This document shows, piece by piece, positions 38,101 to 46,922 of a DNA stretch of 64,000 nucleotides; within the stretch, counting starts at the first letter, position 1, and the number at the start of each line of letters is the position of its first letter. The position numbers were made by a program, and so were the translations under genes. A model generated the notes under the pieces. It ran no database searches. It worked only from the letters and a program-made list of their open reading frames with translations, and was not told where the DNA came from. The DNA comes from Mycolicibacterium sp. MU0050 (GTDB lineage Bacteria; Actinomycetota; Actinomycetes; Mycobacteriales; Mycobacteriaceae), in assembly GCF_963378085.1 (NCBI RefSeq), contig NZ_OY726395.1, forward strand, positions 124,001 through 188,000, read 5' to 3'.

Positions 38101-38462
38101 CGTTCGATCAGCAGGCCGCGGTCGACGGCCTTGGGTGCCTGCTTGGGCACCGTGGACAGCAGCACCGAGCGGCCGTTGTCCGGGCCGTCCAATGCGCCGG
38201 CCACCCGACACGGGATGGTGATCTCCAGGTCGGTGGCGACATAGGAGATCAGCGGCGCGGTGACGCTGTCGAGTTCGCCGTTCTGCGGCCAGTTCAGTTC
38301 CGCGGTGGTCTGTTCGACGGGCAGGAACGGGGTGGCGATCGCCAGCAGGGCGCCCAGCAATCCCGCGACAATGGCGACAGTGCGGGCCGTGCGGTATCTA
38401 GGCGCCGTGTCGTCCACGGACCTAGATGGTAATGCTCCCGGTCCGGGGGGTCGCACCGTCAT
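35196..38462 (-). CDS. embC: Arabinosyltransferase EmbC
   Basis: A 1088-residue GT53 arabinosyltransferase needed for the arabinan of lipoarabinomannan. The first helix and PFLPVEQTTAELNWPQNG, the acidic loop ANTADDGYILTMARV, and the C-terminal blocks (LPFGLNPATTPVLGSW, WFRDWGSLQRL) fit EmbC in sequence, length and order. A C-terminal periplasmic region includes an acidic, Gly/Thr-rich insert (TGDAEDNTGEAGTEGG). ATG 38462 overlaps the aftA stop (TGATG), so they are coupled. It is followed by the inverted repeat before embA. Confidence 0.97.
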   Translation of the reverse strand: MTVRPPGPGALPSRSVDDTAPRYRTARTVAIVAGLLGALLAIATPFLPVEQTTAELNWPQNGELDSVTAPLISYVATDLEITIPCRVAGALDGPDNGRSVLLSTVPKQAPKAVDRGLLIERANNNLNVVVRNTPVVVAPMSAVLSPACQELKFTAHADQVTAEFVGLTQADGTDATPDDPDAPLRGERGGYDFRPQIVGVFTDLEGPAPPGLSLSATIDSRYSTAPTTLKLVAMILGVLLTIAALIALHVLDTADGVRHRRFLPSRWWSMTGLDALVATVLVWWHFVGANTADDGYILTMARVSGDAGYMANYYRWFGTPEAPFGWYYDLLAVWSQVSTASVWMRLPTLLMALACWWVISREVLPRLGSAVKKSTAASWTAAGMFLAVWLPLNNGLRPEPIIALGILLTWCSVERAVATSRLLPVAVACIIGALTLFSGPTGVASIGALLVAIGPLRTIMHRRTRQFGRLALLAPLAAAVTVTAILIFRDQTFAAEIQASTFKSAIGPSLSWFDEHIRYSRLFTTSPDGSVARRFAVLSVLLALGVAVAMSLRKGRIPGTAAGPSRRIIGITIVSFLALMLTPTKWTHHFGVFAGLAGSLGALAAVAVTAHAMKSRRNRTIFGAVVLFVVALSFATVNGWWYVSNFGVPWSNQFPEWKFGFTTILLGLSVLALLLAAYFHFKFTSPGNGDAPWRSNRFGRLLRSPLAIASWFLVLFEVVSLTLGMTAQYPAWSVGRSNLQALTGKTCGLATDVMVEQDPNIGMLSPAPGVEIGAALGQVIATGFSPNGIPSDVSPDAVTDSPEATNFADTGDAEDNTGEAGTEGGTIATTGANGSRARLPFGLNPATTPVLGSWRSGVQQPAVLRSAWYQLPPREEAGPLLVVSAAGRFDSGEVLVQWAGADGKPGGSIGFADVGAAPAWRNLRAPLAAIPREATQIRLVATDDDLAPTHWIALTPPRIPVLESLQDVVGSEDPVFLDWLVGLAFPCQRPFGHQYGVTEVPKWRILPDRFGAEANSPVMDYLGGGPLGLSELLFRASTVPTYLQDDWFRDWGSLQRLLPFYPAAEPAEIDLGTATRSGLWSPAPLRQS

Positions 38463-40315
38463 CAGGGCTGGTTCCTGATCGCCAGCACGAACGGCCCGAA
38501 TGTCTGGACGTCGAAGTGCGGTTCGGCGAACAGCGCCGACCCCAACTCGACGGTGTAGCGGCGGACGTTCGGCTGGTTGGGGTAGACGTCCTCGGCCAGG
38601 CGCAGCGTGTAGGCGTCACCGGCGCCGCGGCGCATCAGGAACACCTCGGGCGGGCGCCAGGGCAACGCGTCCAGAGTTGCCGCGAACTGTTCGGCGGTCT
38701 CGAGATCGGCCCACTCCTCGATGGCCGCGGCCCGCTGGTCGAACTGGGCCAGCGGGTTGGCGTAGTGCGAGGTCAATCCCTGGAATCCGAGGTAGGGGTA
38801 GTACGCCAGGAAGCTGTAGTCGGCGGTCAGCACCACCGTCTCGTCGCGCGGCTTGCCCGTGGCGGCGCGGATGGCTTCGTCGATCTTCGCGTAGTACTTC
38901 TCCGCGCCGGGGGGACGACGGTCGGCGCGCTGCCCGTCGCCGTCGGTGTCGGTGTAGGCCACCGCGAGGTCTGGCCGCAGCACGTCGGGGATGTCCTGGC
39001 TGAACGCCATTCCGCCGGCGAGCCCGATGACCGCCGCCACCGGGATCAGCGTCCGGTTCCAGCGGGCGGCCGCCGCGAGCGTCACCTCGATGAAGCCGAA
39101 CGCGCCGGCCGCGGCCAGCAGGGTGGTCAGGGTCGGCTGCAGGCGGAAGGACAGCAGCGTGGTGCCCGCCAGCGTGGTCAGCATCGACAACAGTGACCAC
39201 AGGTAGATGGTGAGCACCCCGACGGCCAGCGCCCCGGCCCGCACCGAGGAGCGCGCCCGGACGATCAGCCACAGCGTGCCGAGCATGCACAGCGCACCCA
39301 GCAGCGAGAACTGCAGCATGGGGAAGGTCAGCACCGCGCCGTCGGCCGGCAGGTAGTGCTGTGCGCTACCGGTGTCCGACATCGGGTCGCGCAGCGCACG
39401 CAGCAGGAACGGCAACCAGGTGATCAAGGCGATCGGGATGGCGATCGCGGCGGCCACCGCCAGCCGCAGCAGGGGGGCGATGCTGCGCCGGGCGATCGCC
39501 AGCGCCGCGGCCATGATGGTGATGGTCAGCGCGGCCAGGCCGAGCAGCAGGGTGTAGAAGGTGGCGGTGACGCCGAGGAAGATCCCGACGCCCACGACGG
39601 CCGCCCATCCCGAGTGAGCTCGGGCGCGCAGCCCCGACCACGCCAGCACCAGCACCGGCGGCAGCAACACGGTGACGATCGCGGCGTACGGCTCGGGGGA
39701 GGCGTAGGCGAGCATCACCGCGGTGGTGGTGATCGTGACGATCAGGGCGTACTCGAACCGGATCAGCGCGGTCCACAGGGCGAACGCCAGCACCACGGCG
39801 ACGGCGATCGAGGTGACGGCCCACGGCTTGTACATCTCCCAGCCGGGTATCCCGGCCAGGTCGGCGGCCCGCCCGCCCAGCCAGAACCAGCCCGGCGGGT
39901 AGAACGGCGGCAGGTCCGCGTAGGTCATGTCGCGCAGCGCGGCGTTGTCGGCGAACCGGGTCAGGTACTCGGTGCGGAACTGCTGGTCCACCGAGATGCC
40001 GAACAGGTAGAGCTTGGTGGCGCCCAGCGGCATGCCCAGGGTGGCCACCACGAAAGCCGCCAGGAAAACCGTGGCGCCCAGCTGCGCGAGCCGCCGCCTC
40101 CCACGGCGCCCCAGCCAGCCGGCGCCGACAAGTGCTGCCAGGCAGACGAATTGGCCGACCGTGGTCAGCGCGTGCAGCTGATTGCTGGACGGAAACGCTG
40201 GCCATTCCACGCGGCCGATGGCGACCAGCGCAACGACGGAGACCACCACGGCGACCGCCGCCGCCAGCGCCATCCGGCCGCCCGCGCTGGCAGCGCGGAG
40301 TAGCGCTGTCTTCAT
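38462..40315 (-). CDS. aftA: Arabinofuranosyltransferase AftA
   Basis: A 617-residue GT-C enzyme that primes arabinan by adding the first arabinofuranose to galactan. About eleven hydrophobic helices are followed by a soluble C-terminal domain. Recognisable stretches are [16 protein letters not shown] and the C-terminal [19 protein letters not shown] 40315 starts two bases after the dprE2 stop and gives [15 protein letters not shown]; the frame is open for a further 179 codons upstream, but that part is the dprE2 antiparallel/other-frame shadow. The M. tuberculosis protein is 643 residues. It is cotranscribed with dprE1-dprE2 upstream and embC downstream. Confidence 0.95.
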   Translation of the reverse strand: MKTALLRAASAGGRMALAAAVAVVVSVVALVAIGRVEWPAFPSSNQLHALTTVGQFVCLAALVGAGWLGRRGRRRLAQLGATVFLAAFVVATLGMPLGATKLYLFGISVDQQFRTEYLTRFADNAALRDMTYADLPPFYPPGWFWLGGRAADLAGIPGWEMYKPWAVTSIAVAVVLAFALWTALIRFEYALIVTITTTAVMLAYASPEPYAAIVTVLLPPVLVLAWSGLRARAHSGWAAVVGVGIFLGVTATFYTLLLGLAALTITIMAAALAIARRSIAPLLRLAVAAAIAIPIALITWLPFLLRALRDPMSDTGSAQHYLPADGAVLTFPMLQFSLLGALCMLGTLWLIVRARSSVRAGALAVGVLTIYLWSLLSMLTTLAGTTLLSFRLQPTLTTLLAAAGAFGFIEVTLAAAARWNRTLIPVAAVIGLAGGMAFSQDIPDVLRPDLAVAYTDTDGDGQRADRRPPGAEKYYAKIDEAIRAATGKPRDETVVLTADYSFLAYYPYLGFQGLTSHYANPLAQFDQRAAAIEEWADLETAEQFAATLDALPWRPPEVFLMRRGAGDAYTLRLAEDVYPNQPNVRRYTVELGSALFAEPHFDVQTFGPFVLAIRNQP

Positions 40316-40317
40316 GA

Positions 40318-41100
40318 TCAGAGGGGCAGCTTGCGGAAGATGCGCCGGGGGATGTGGCGCAGCACCGACATCAGCAGGCGGACCGGTCCGGGCGCCCACA
40401 CCAGCTCGCGGCCCTTGGCCGCCGAGGTCACCGCCAGCTCGGCGACGTCCTCCTTGTTCACCGTGAACGGTGCTTCCTTGGCGCCGGTGGCCTTCCAGTG
40501 CTCCAGGGTGGTGGTGGTGCGCACCTGTCCGGGCCGGATCACCAGGACCCGCACCCCGAACTCGCGCAGCGCCTCCCCGAGACCCAGGTAGAAGCCGTCG
40601 AGACCGGCCTTGGTGGAGCCGTAGACGAAGTTGGACCGGCGCACGCGCTCGCCGGCCACCGACGACATCGCGATGATCTGGCCGCTGCCCTGTGCCCGCA
40701 TCTTCTCGCCGACGAGGACGCCGACCGACACCGCGGCCGTGTAGTTGATCTGGGCGGCCTGCACGGCCTTGGCCTGGTTCTGCCAGAGTTCCTCGGCGTC
40801 GCCGAGCACGCCGAATGCCACGATCGCGACGTCGACATCGCCGTTGGCCCAAGCGGATTCGATCACCGCGGGGTGGGCCTGCGGGTCCAGGGCGTCGAAA
40901 TCCAGGTATTCGACCGAGCTGGCCCCGGCGGCCTCCATCTGGGCGATGGCCGCCTCGCGCCGCGGCGCGTTCGGCAGGTCGGCGAGGATGATCCGCGCCT
41001 GCGCGTCCCGCAGGTAGCGTTCGCAGATCGCCAGGCCGATCTCGGAGGTGCCACCCAGCAGCAGAATGGTCTGCGGGTTCCCCACGGCATCAAAAACCAT
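40318..41100 (-). CDS. dprE2: Decaprenylphosphoryl-2-keto-ribose reductase DprE2
   Basis: A 260-residue short-chain dehydrogenase that reduces the keto intermediate made by DprE1 to decaprenylphosphoryl arabinose. The Rossmann motif [13 protein letters not shown] is near residues 13-25, and the catalytic Tyr/Lys lie in [11 protein letters not shown]. The N-terminus [17 protein letters not shown] is typical. ATG 41100 directly abuts the dprE1 stop (no gap), and the aftA start follows its stop by two bases, so all three are one transcript. The length agrees with the family. Confidence 0.96.
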   Translation of the reverse strand: MVFDAVGNPQTILLLGGTSEIGLAICERYLRDAQARIILADLPNAPRREAAIAQMEAAGASSVEYLDFDALDPQAHPAVIESAWANGDVDVAIVAFGVLGDAEELWQNQAKAVQAAQINYTAAVSVGVLVGEKMRAQGSGQIIAMSSVAGERVRRSNFVYGSTKAGLDGFYLGLGEALREFGVRVLVIRPGQVRTTTTLEHWKATGAKEAPFTVNKEDVAELAVTSAAKGRELVWAPGPVRLLMSVLRHIPRRIFRKLPL

Positions 41101-42471
41101 TTACTGCAGCTCCAGACGTCGGGCCATGTCGGACATGAACACTCCTTCGGGATCGACCTTGCGGCGCTGGGCGATCCATTCGTCGATCCGCGGGTACATG
41201 GCGTGGAAGGTGGCGGCGGTGGTGCGCGAATCCTTGGCGGTGTAGAGCCGGCCGCCGAATTCCAACACCCGCTTGTCCAGGCCGGTGAGGAACTCGCTCA
41301 GGCCGGCCTTGACGGGGAAGTCGACGCAGACGTTCCAGCCCGGGATCGGAAAGCTCAGCGGCGCTTGATTTCCGGCCCCGAACAGCTTGAACACGTTGAG
41401 GAACGACACGTGTCCGCTGGCCTGGATGTCGCGCATGATCGCCTTGAACTCGTCGACCGCCTCGGTGGGCACCACGAACTGGTACTGGGTGAAACCGGCT
41501 GAGCCGTAGGCTCGATTCCATTCGCCGACCATGTCCAGCGGGTGGTAGAACTGCGTCAGATTCTGGGCCTTGCCCCGGTAGGTCTTGCCTATCCGGTACC
41601 AGAGCTCGGTCATGGGCCCGAAGGTGAACTTGTTGGCCAACCCGTTGGGGAAGATGTCCGGCGCGGTGAAGAATTGCGGCGCATCGAATTTCAGCGGGTC
41701 CTTGGCCAGCGAGTCGGGCAGCTGGTCGAGGGTGGCCAGCGATCCGCGGGAGATGACCGCGCGGCCGAGTTTCGGTGGGGCGCTGATGGCGTCGAACCAG
41801 GCGCTGGAATAGGTGTAGTCGGATTCGCTGCCGTCGCTGTGGAACGCGACCGTCTCGTCGAGGCCGCCGGTCACGTCGCCGTCGGCGATGAAGTAGGCGG
41901 TCTCGGTGGGCGTCATCGCGATGGTCGCGCGCAGGATGATGCCGGTGAGCCCGTTGCCGCCGACGGTGGCCCAGAACAGCTCCGAGTCGGCGCCGTCGGG
42001 GGTCAGATGGTGGGTCCGGCCGTCCGCGGTGAGCAGGTCCATGGCGCGCACGTGGTTGCCGAAGCTGCCCGCGCTGTGATGGTTCTTGCCGTGGATGTCG
42101 CAGGCGATGGCCCCGCCGACGGTGACCTGCCGGGTGCCCGGCAGCACCGGCACCCACAGGCCGAGCGGCAGCGCGGCGCGCATCAGCTGGTCGAGGTTCA
42201 CCCCGGCGTCCACGTCCACCAGATGGGTGTGGGCGTCCATGGAGTGGATGCGGTTGAGCACCGACATGTCGACGACCAGTCCGCCGCCATTCTGGGCGTT
42301 GTCGCCGTAGGAGCGGCCCAGACCGCGCGCGATCACGCCGCGTCCGGAGCCGTCGGCCGCCCGCGCGACCGCTTCGACGACTTCCTCGGGATCGCGGGGT
42401 GCGAGCACCTCGGCGACCGAGGGTGCGGTGCGCCCCCACCCCGTCAGGCGCCGCGTCGTAACGGTAGACAT
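41101..42471 (-). CDS. dprE1: Decaprenylphosphoryl-ribose 2'-oxidase DprE1
   Basis: A 456-residue FAD enzyme of the VAO family that oxidises decaprenylphosphoryl ribose at C2'. It begins [21 protein letters not shown]-binding stretches are [13 protein letters not shown] and [21 protein letters not shown]. Cys 382 in NVCVDFPVK lies 74 residues before the C-terminus, exactly as Cys387 does in the 461-residue M. tuberculosis enzyme. That cysteine is the covalent target of benzothiazinones, so sensitivity would be expected. ATG 42471 is set by the match; the frame runs on upstream through gtrA. It is followed without gap by dprE2. Confidence 0.97.
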   Translation of the reverse strand: MSTVTTRRLTGWGRTAPSVAEVLAPRDPEEVVEAVARAADGSGRGVIARGLGRSYGDNAQNGGGLVVDMSVLNRIHSMDAHTHLVDVDAGVNLDQLMRAALPLGLWVPVLPGTRQVTVGGAIACDIHGKNHHSAGSFGNHVRAMDLLTADGRTHHLTPDGADSELFWATVGGNGLTGIILRATIAMTPTETAYFIADGDVTGGLDETVAFHSDGSESDYTYSSAWFDAISAPPKLGRAVISRGSLATLDQLPDSLAKDPLKFDAPQFFTAPDIFPNGLANKFTFGPMTELWYRIGKTYRGKAQNLTQFYHPLDMVGEWNRAYGSAGFTQYQFVVPTEAVDEFKAIMRDIQASGHVSFLNVFKLFGAGNQAPLSFPIPGWNVCVDFPVKAGLSEFLTGLDKRVLEFGGRLYTAKDSRTTAATFHAMYPRIDEWIAQRRKVDPEGVFMSDMARRLELQ

Positions 42472-42503
42472 CGCTGGCAAGGGTACCGCGCGGGCTACGG
42501 CGG

Positions 42504-42917
42504 TCAGCGCAGCCGGAAGATCACGGCCCGCTGCACCACGAAGTTGATCACGGTGGCGGTGCCCTGGGCGATCACGAACGCCACCGGAACCTGCCACGGC
42601 CGGCCCGCGAACTGCAGATAGAACAGGTAGTTGATGCCGATCTGCACGGCATAGGTCAGCGCATAGAGCACCATGACCGCGATGAACCGGGCCCGGCTGG
42701 GCGGCGCCTGGAACGTCCAGCGCCGGTTGATCAGGTACGCCGTGGTGGTGCCGGCGATGAAGCCCAGCGTCTTGGCGACGTTGACGTGCAGGCCCGCGGC
42801 CAGCAGGGCGACGTAGAGACCGAAGTCCACCACGGCGGACAACCCGCCGGTGATCACGAACCGCAGCACCTGCGTCTTCAGGGTGAGCGGGGCACCCGGG
42901 GGAACAGTCTCGGCCAT
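42504..42917 (-). CDS. GtrA-family membrane protein (Rv3789-type)
   Basis: A 137-residue protein with four hydrophobic helices (from about residues 18, 48, 75 and 105) and the GtrA signature [16 protein letters not shown] near the start, followed by YLINRRWTF. The equivalent protein Rv3789 lies directly upstream of dprE1 in M. tuberculosis and has been proposed to take part in decaprenylphosphoryl-arabinose handling or to anchor AftA. ATG 42917 fits the family start; the frame opens at 43007. A 32-base gap separates it from dprE1. It is first in the arabinan operon and divergent from the next gene, with 43 bases between. Confidence 0.9.
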   Translation of the reverse strand: MAETVPPGAPLTLKTQVLRFVITGGLSAVVDFGLYVALLAAGLHVNVAKTLGFIAGTTTAYLINRRWTFQAPPSRARFIAVMVLYALTYAVQIGINYLFYLQFAGRPWQVPVAFVIAQGTATVINFVVQRAVIFRLR

Positions 42918-42960
42918 CGCGGGGAAGCTTACGGGTCGGCGAACCTGCGACAATGGTCGC

Positions 42961-43578
42961 GTGGAGGAACTGATCCGGGCCTGGCGAGCCCTGATTGCGC
43001 CGCACACCTCGGCGCCGCAAGCCGAGGAGGTCGGCCGGGCGCTGCTGGCCAGTTGGTCGGAACCGCACCGCCGCTACCACGACCTGGTGCACCTGCGCGG
43101 CGTGCTCACCGCCATCGACGAACTAGCCGCGCTGGCCACCGACCCGGACGCGGTCCGGCTGGCGGCCTGGTACCACGACGCGGTGTACGACGGCAGTCCC
43201 GACGACGAGGAGCGCAGCGCGCGCCGGGCGGAGACGGAACTGACCGCGCTGGGCGTCGCCGCCGACCTGGTGGCCGAGGTGGCCCGGCTGGTGCGGATGA
43301 CCGTCGAACACGATCCCGCCCCCGGCGACCGCAACGCCGAGGTGCTCTCCGACGCGGACCTCGCCGCGCTCGCGGTCGGCGCCGAGGACTACCGGCGCAA
43401 CTCCGCCGCCATCCGCTCCGAATACGCGCACGTGTCCGACGAGGCGTTCCGGGCCGGCCGGGCCCGGGTGATCGAGGCCATGCTGGTGGGCCCGCGGCTG
43501 TTCCGCACCGAGATCGCGCGCCGGCGGTGGGAGCCGCAGGCCCGCGCCAACCTGCAGGCCGAGTTGGCGCAGCTGTAG
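42961..43578 (+). CDS. HD-domain-like hydrolase, unknown substrate
   Basis: A 205-residue all-helical protein. Two HD-like pairs are visible: RRYHDLVH and [11 protein letters not shown], spaced as in the family of predicted metal-dependent HD phosphohydrolases that starts with a short helical cap. No membrane segment. The start is GTG 42961, as no in-frame ATG is nearer than 42850, which lies inside the divergent gtrA. No strong ribosome binding site. It is divergent from the arabinan operon, so it shares the 43-base promoter region. The enzymatic role is not predictable. Confidence 0.75.
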   Translation: MEELIRAWRALIAPHTSAPQAEEVGRALLASWSEPHRRYHDLVHLRGVLTAIDELAALATDPDAVRLAAWYHDAVYDGSPDDEERSARRAETELTALGVAADLVAEVARLVRMTVEHDPAPGDRNAEVLSDADLAALAVGAEDYRRNSAAIRSEYAHVSDEAFRAGRARVIEAMLVGPRLFRTEIARRRWEPQARANLQAELAQL

Positions 43579-43636
43579 CCGGCCCTCGGGTGGACTGGCA
43601 GAGAGCCGTTCGCCGGCGTCCCGCGCGGTGAGAGCT

Positions 43637-45064
43637 TCAGCGCACTCCGTGAAGGGCCGCCGTGAGCACCTCGACCAGCGCGTCGACCGCGGCGCCGAAG
43701 GCGTGATCGGCCAGGGTGCCGAAGTTGACGACGACACCGTCGGGGCGCGGAACCTGTGGGCCGGCCTGCGGATGACGTGCCCGCGACAGCCCCTCCAGCG
43801 CCACCCCGGCGTCGCCCGCGCGCTGTAGCACCGCGCGTTCGGTGCCGGCGGGCAGTTTCAGCAGCAGGTGCAGGCCCGCGGGCACCCCACTGATCTCGAT
43901 GCCCGGGGTGAGGTGCCGCAGCCGGTGCACCAGCTCGTCGCGCCGCCGCCGATACTTGGCGCGCTGGCGTCGAATGTGCTTGTCGTAGTGCCCATTCCGG
44001 ATGAACTCGGCCATGGTCAGCTGCGCGATCGCGTCGACGTACCACTGCTGGCCGCCGGCCACGGCCAGGACCCGGTCCAGCAGGTCGGTGGGCACCACCA
44101 TCCAGCCCAGCCGCAACACCGGCGAGAGGCTCTTGCTCGGGGACCCGAGGTACAGCACCCGCTGCGGGTCCAGGCTCTGCAGCGCGCCGACAGGCTGTCG
44201 GTCGTAACGGAATTCGCCGTCGTAGTCGTCCTCGAGGAGGTAGCTGTCGGTGCGCTGCGCCCACCGCACCAGGGCGGTGCGCCGGGACGGGTGCAGCGGT
44301 ACGCCGTGTGGGTAGTGGTGGGCCGGCGTGACCAGCATGGCCGGGACGTCGAGGTCGTCCAATTCCTCGACCGCCGCGCCCATGTCGTCGATGCCGACCG
44401 GGACGGTGCGGGCCCCGGCCGCGGTGATGCAGTCGCGAAAGAGGAAGAGCCCGTAGGCCTCCACGGCGATGGGGCCGGCCGGGCCGAACACCCGGGCCGC
44501 CAGTTCGACGGCATGCCGGGTCCCGGCGCAGATCACCACGTTGTCGGCCCCGACGTGCACGCCGCGGGTGCGCGACAGGTACTCGGCCAGCGCCTCGCGC
44601 AGTTCGGGCCGCCCGCGGGGGTCGCCCATCCGCAGCGCCTCGGTGGGCGCGGTGTTCAGCGCGCGTCGGGCCGAGGACAACCATGCCGCGCGTGGAAACG
44701 CCGACACATCCGGGGAACCCGGCATCAGATTGTGGGTGGGGGTGGCACGGGTGCCGCGGGGCCGAGCCGGGACACTCGGGCGCGCCGGGCTCACCACCCA
44801 GGTCCCCGCGCCCTGACGCGACGCCAGCCAGCCCTCGGCGATCAGTTCCGCGTAGGCATCGGCGACGGTGTTACGGGACAGGCCGAGGTCTGCGGCCAGC
44901 GTCCGCGACGGCGGCAGCACCGTACCTGCGCTCAGGCGCCCCGAGCGCACGGCGTCGCGCAACGCACCCAGCAACACGTCGCGCACGCCGCGGCTGCCGG
45001 GGGTGATCGACTCGCGCAGGTCGAGGTGCAGGTCCCGCGCCCCCGTATTGGCCCACGAACTCAC
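43637..45064 (-). CDS. MocR-type (GntR/aminotransferase) transcriptional regulator
   Basis: A 475-residue fusion of an N-terminal GntR winged helix (RDVLLGALRDAVRSGRL through LPPSRTLAADLGLSRNTVADAY) and a class-I aminotransferase domain. The PLP lysine is probably in YLGSPSKSLSPVLRLGW, and LEDDYDGEFRYDRQP is characteristic of MocR/PdxR regulators. GTG 45064 gives a sensible start (MSSWANTG) close to the GntR domain; a TTG at 45082 is the longer alternative. It is divergent from the AhpD-like gene with 50 bp between, which is the usual arrangement for a regulator of its neighbour. The effector could be PLP or an amino-acid derivative. Confidence 0.9.
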   Translation of the reverse strand: MSSWANTGARDLHLDLRESITPGSRGVRDVLLGALRDAVRSGRLSAGTVLPPSRTLAADLGLSRNTVADAYAELIAEGWLASRQGAGTWVVSPARPSVPARPRGTRATPTHNLMPGSPDVSAFPRAAWLSSARRALNTAPTEALRMGDPRGRPELREALAEYLSRTRGVHVGADNVVICAGTRHAVELAARVFGPAGPIAVEAYGLFLFRDCITAAGARTVPVGIDDMGAAVEELDDLDVPAMLVTPAHHYPHGVPLHPSRRTALVRWAQRTDSYLLEDDYDGEFRYDRQPVGALQSLDPQRVLYLGSPSKSLSPVLRLGWMVVPTDLLDRVLAVAGGQQWYVDAIAQLTMAEFIRNGHYDKHIRRQRAKYRRRRDELVHRLRHLTPGIEISGVPAGLHLLLKLPAGTERAVLQRAGDAGVALEGLSRARHPQAGPQVPRPDGVVVNFGTLADHAFGAAVDALVEVLTAALHGVR

Positions 45065-45114
45065 GCTGTGATTGCACCACAAACGCGGGCCGATCCGGGG
45101 TTAGCGTCGATGAC

Positions 45115-45579
45115 ATGACACCGACACTGACCGCCGAGCGCCTCGATCTGAACCGGGTTTCTCCGGAGATCTACGCGGCGATGATCGCCCTCGACACCGC
45201 TGCCCGCCAGGATCTGGACCCCACCCTGGCCGAGCTGATCAAGATTCGGGCCTCGCAGATCAACCACTGCGCCAACTGCATCGACATGCACACCCACGCC
45301 GCCCGCAGACGCGGCGAGACCGAGCAGCGCATCTACCTGCTCTCGGCCTGGCGGGAGATGCCGGAGCTCTACACCGAGCGGGAGCGCGCGGCGCTCGCGT
45401 TGACCGAGGAGATGACCGTGCTCTCCGGTGGCGAGCACGTCTCGGACGAGGTGTATGCGCAAGCCGCGGCGGTTTTCGCCGAGCGGGAGCTCGGCCAGGT
45501 GATCGCGATGGCGTTGACCATCAACGCCTGGAACCGGATTGCCGTGACCACCCGCATGCGCCCGCCCGTGCGCAGTTAG
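45115..45579 (+). CDS. AhpD-like carboxymuconolactone decarboxylase-family protein
   Basis: A 154-residue helical protein of the CMD/AhpD superfamily. The redox motif is in NHCANCIDMHTHAARRRG (C-x2-C followed by the conserved His). The N-terminal LDPTLAELIKIRASQ and the C-terminal VIAMALTINAWNRIAV fit the family. Such proteins act as alkylhydroperoxidase-type thiol reductases or are of unknown function. ATG 45115 is close behind the divergent promoter region shared with the MocR regulator, so it is a likely target of that regulator. Confidence 0.87.
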   Translation: MTPTLTAERLDLNRVSPEIYAAMIALDTAARQDLDPTLAELIKIRASQINHCANCIDMHTHAARRRGETEQRIYLLSAWREMPELYTERERAALALTEEMTVLSGGEHVSDEVYAQAAAVFAERELGQVIAMALTINAWNRIAVTTRMRPPVRS

Positions 45580-45649
45580 GGCCGTTCGGCCTGACGGTCG
45601 GTGCCCGCTGTCCCTGGCAGGATCGCCGGGACGGCACGACAATGACGTC

Positions 45650-46084
45650 ATGAGCGCCGATACCGCACCGGTCACCACGTTGAGCGACCAAGAGAGCTGG
45701 GAACTGCTGTCCGGCGTGCACCTGGGCCGGTTGGTCACGGTCATCGGCGGGCAGGCCGAGATCTTCCCGGTGAACTTCGTGGTCCAGCGGGGCACCATCC
45801 TGTTCCGCAGCGCGGAGGGCACCAAGCTGTTCGGCACCGTGATGAACGAGCGGGTGCTGTTCGAGGCCGACGACCACAACGTGGTCGAGGGGTGGAGCGT
45901 CATCGTCCGCGGCAACGCCGAGGTGCTGTACAGCTCCGAGGACATCGACGAGGCCGAACAGGCCGGGCTGTACCCCTGGATCGCGACGCTGAAGCTGCGC
46001 TACGTCCGGATCACCCCCACCGAGATCTCGGGCCGACGCTTCGTCTTCGGCCCCGAACCCGACGCCGGTCACGTCCCCGGCTGA
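45650..46084 (+). CDS. Pyridoxamine 5'-phosphate oxidase-like split-barrel flavoprotein
   Basis: A 144-residue protein of the FMN/F420-binding split-barrel family. The N-terminal LLSGVHLGRLVTVIGG and AEIFPVNFVVQRGTILF give the usual beta strands, followed by SAEGTKLF and the central VLFEADDH. Mycobacteria have many such small proteins, some using F420 or haem. ATG 45650; it lies 70 bases after the AhpD-like gene in the same direction and may be cotranscribed with it. It converges on wzm with 7 bases between stops. Confidence 0.83.
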   Translation: MSADTAPVTTLSDQESWELLSGVHLGRLVTVIGGQAEIFPVNFVVQRGTILFRSAEGTKLFGTVMNERVLFEADDHNVVEGWSVIVRGNAEVLYSSEDIDEAEQAGLYPWIATLKLRYVRITPTEISGRRFVFGPEPDAGHVPG

Positions 46085-46091
46085 GCTCCCG

Positions 46092-46922
46092 CTACACCCA
46101 GTACGGCACCCGCGCGCGGTACTGGCGCATGGCCAACAGCGCGATCGCCCAGCCCACGACCGTCAGCACCAGCACCACCAGCCAGTGCCGCAACTCCTGG
46201 GTGTCACCCAGCAGCGGCGCCCGCACAATGTCGAGGTAGTGCAGCAGTGGGTTCAGCTCGACGATCTTGATCCAGTCCTGAGCGCCCTGCTGCTGCAGCG
46301 TCTTGTCGTTCCAGATGATCGGCGTCATGAAGAACAACAACTGCACGATCGCGACGAGCAGCGGGTTGATGTCGCGGTAGCGGGTCGCCAGGATGCCGAA
46401 ACACAGCGACACCCACACGCAGTTCAGCATGATCAGTCCGAGCGCCAAGATGAACGAAAGATCCGCCCAGGACCAGGGTTTCGGGAAGATGATGGCGATG
46501 ATGACGTAGATGATGATGTTGTGGCCGAACAGGATCATCTGCCGCCACACCAGCCGGTAGACGTGCACGCTCAGCGGCGTCGGGAGCTGTTTGATCAGGC
46601 CCTCGTTGGCGACGAACACCTCCGAGCCCTCGATGATCGCCGCATTGATCAGGTTCCAGACGATCAGCCCCAGCGTCACATACGGCAGGTGCTCGGCCAG
46701 CTCGAGCTTGAACAGCTTCGAGTACAGGGCGCCCATGGCGATCGCCGTGGTGCCGGTGGCGATGGTGATCCAGAACGGCCCCAGCACCGACCGCCGGTAC
46801 CGCTGCTTGATGTCCTGCCAGCCCAGGTGCAGCCACAGTTCGCGGCGTGCGAATCCCTCCACGAGGTCGCGACGGGCCCGGCGGAAGGTCTTGGACTCGG
46901 CGGTCGCATCGGTGAACGTCAT
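46092..46922 (-). CDS. wzm: Galactan ABC-exporter permease Wzm
   Basis: A 276-residue membrane protein of the ABC-2 type. It has a cytoplasmic amphipathic N-terminus (ARRDLVEGFARRELWLHLGW), the conserved KQRYRRSVLGPFW and six hydrophobic segments. It corresponds to Rv3783. With Wzt it exports the lipid-linked galactan across the membrane before arabinan is added. ATG 46922 overlaps the glfT1 stop (ATGA). The frame continues to 47057 but the upstream part lies in glfT1. The length agrees with the family (about 280). Confidence 0.93.
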   Translation of the reverse strand: MTFTDATAESKTFRRARRDLVEGFARRELWLHLGWQDIKQRYRRSVLGPFWITIATGTTAIAMGALYSKLFKLELAEHLPYVTLGLIVWNLINAAIIEGSEVFVANEGLIKQLPTPLSVHVYRLVWRQMILFGHNIIIYVIIAIIFPKPWSWADLSFILALGLIMLNCVWVSLCFGILATRYRDINPLLVAIVQLLFFMTPIIWNDKTLQQQGAQDWIKIVELNPLLHYLDIVRAPLLGDTQELRHWLVVLVLTVVGWAIALLAMRQYRARVPYWV

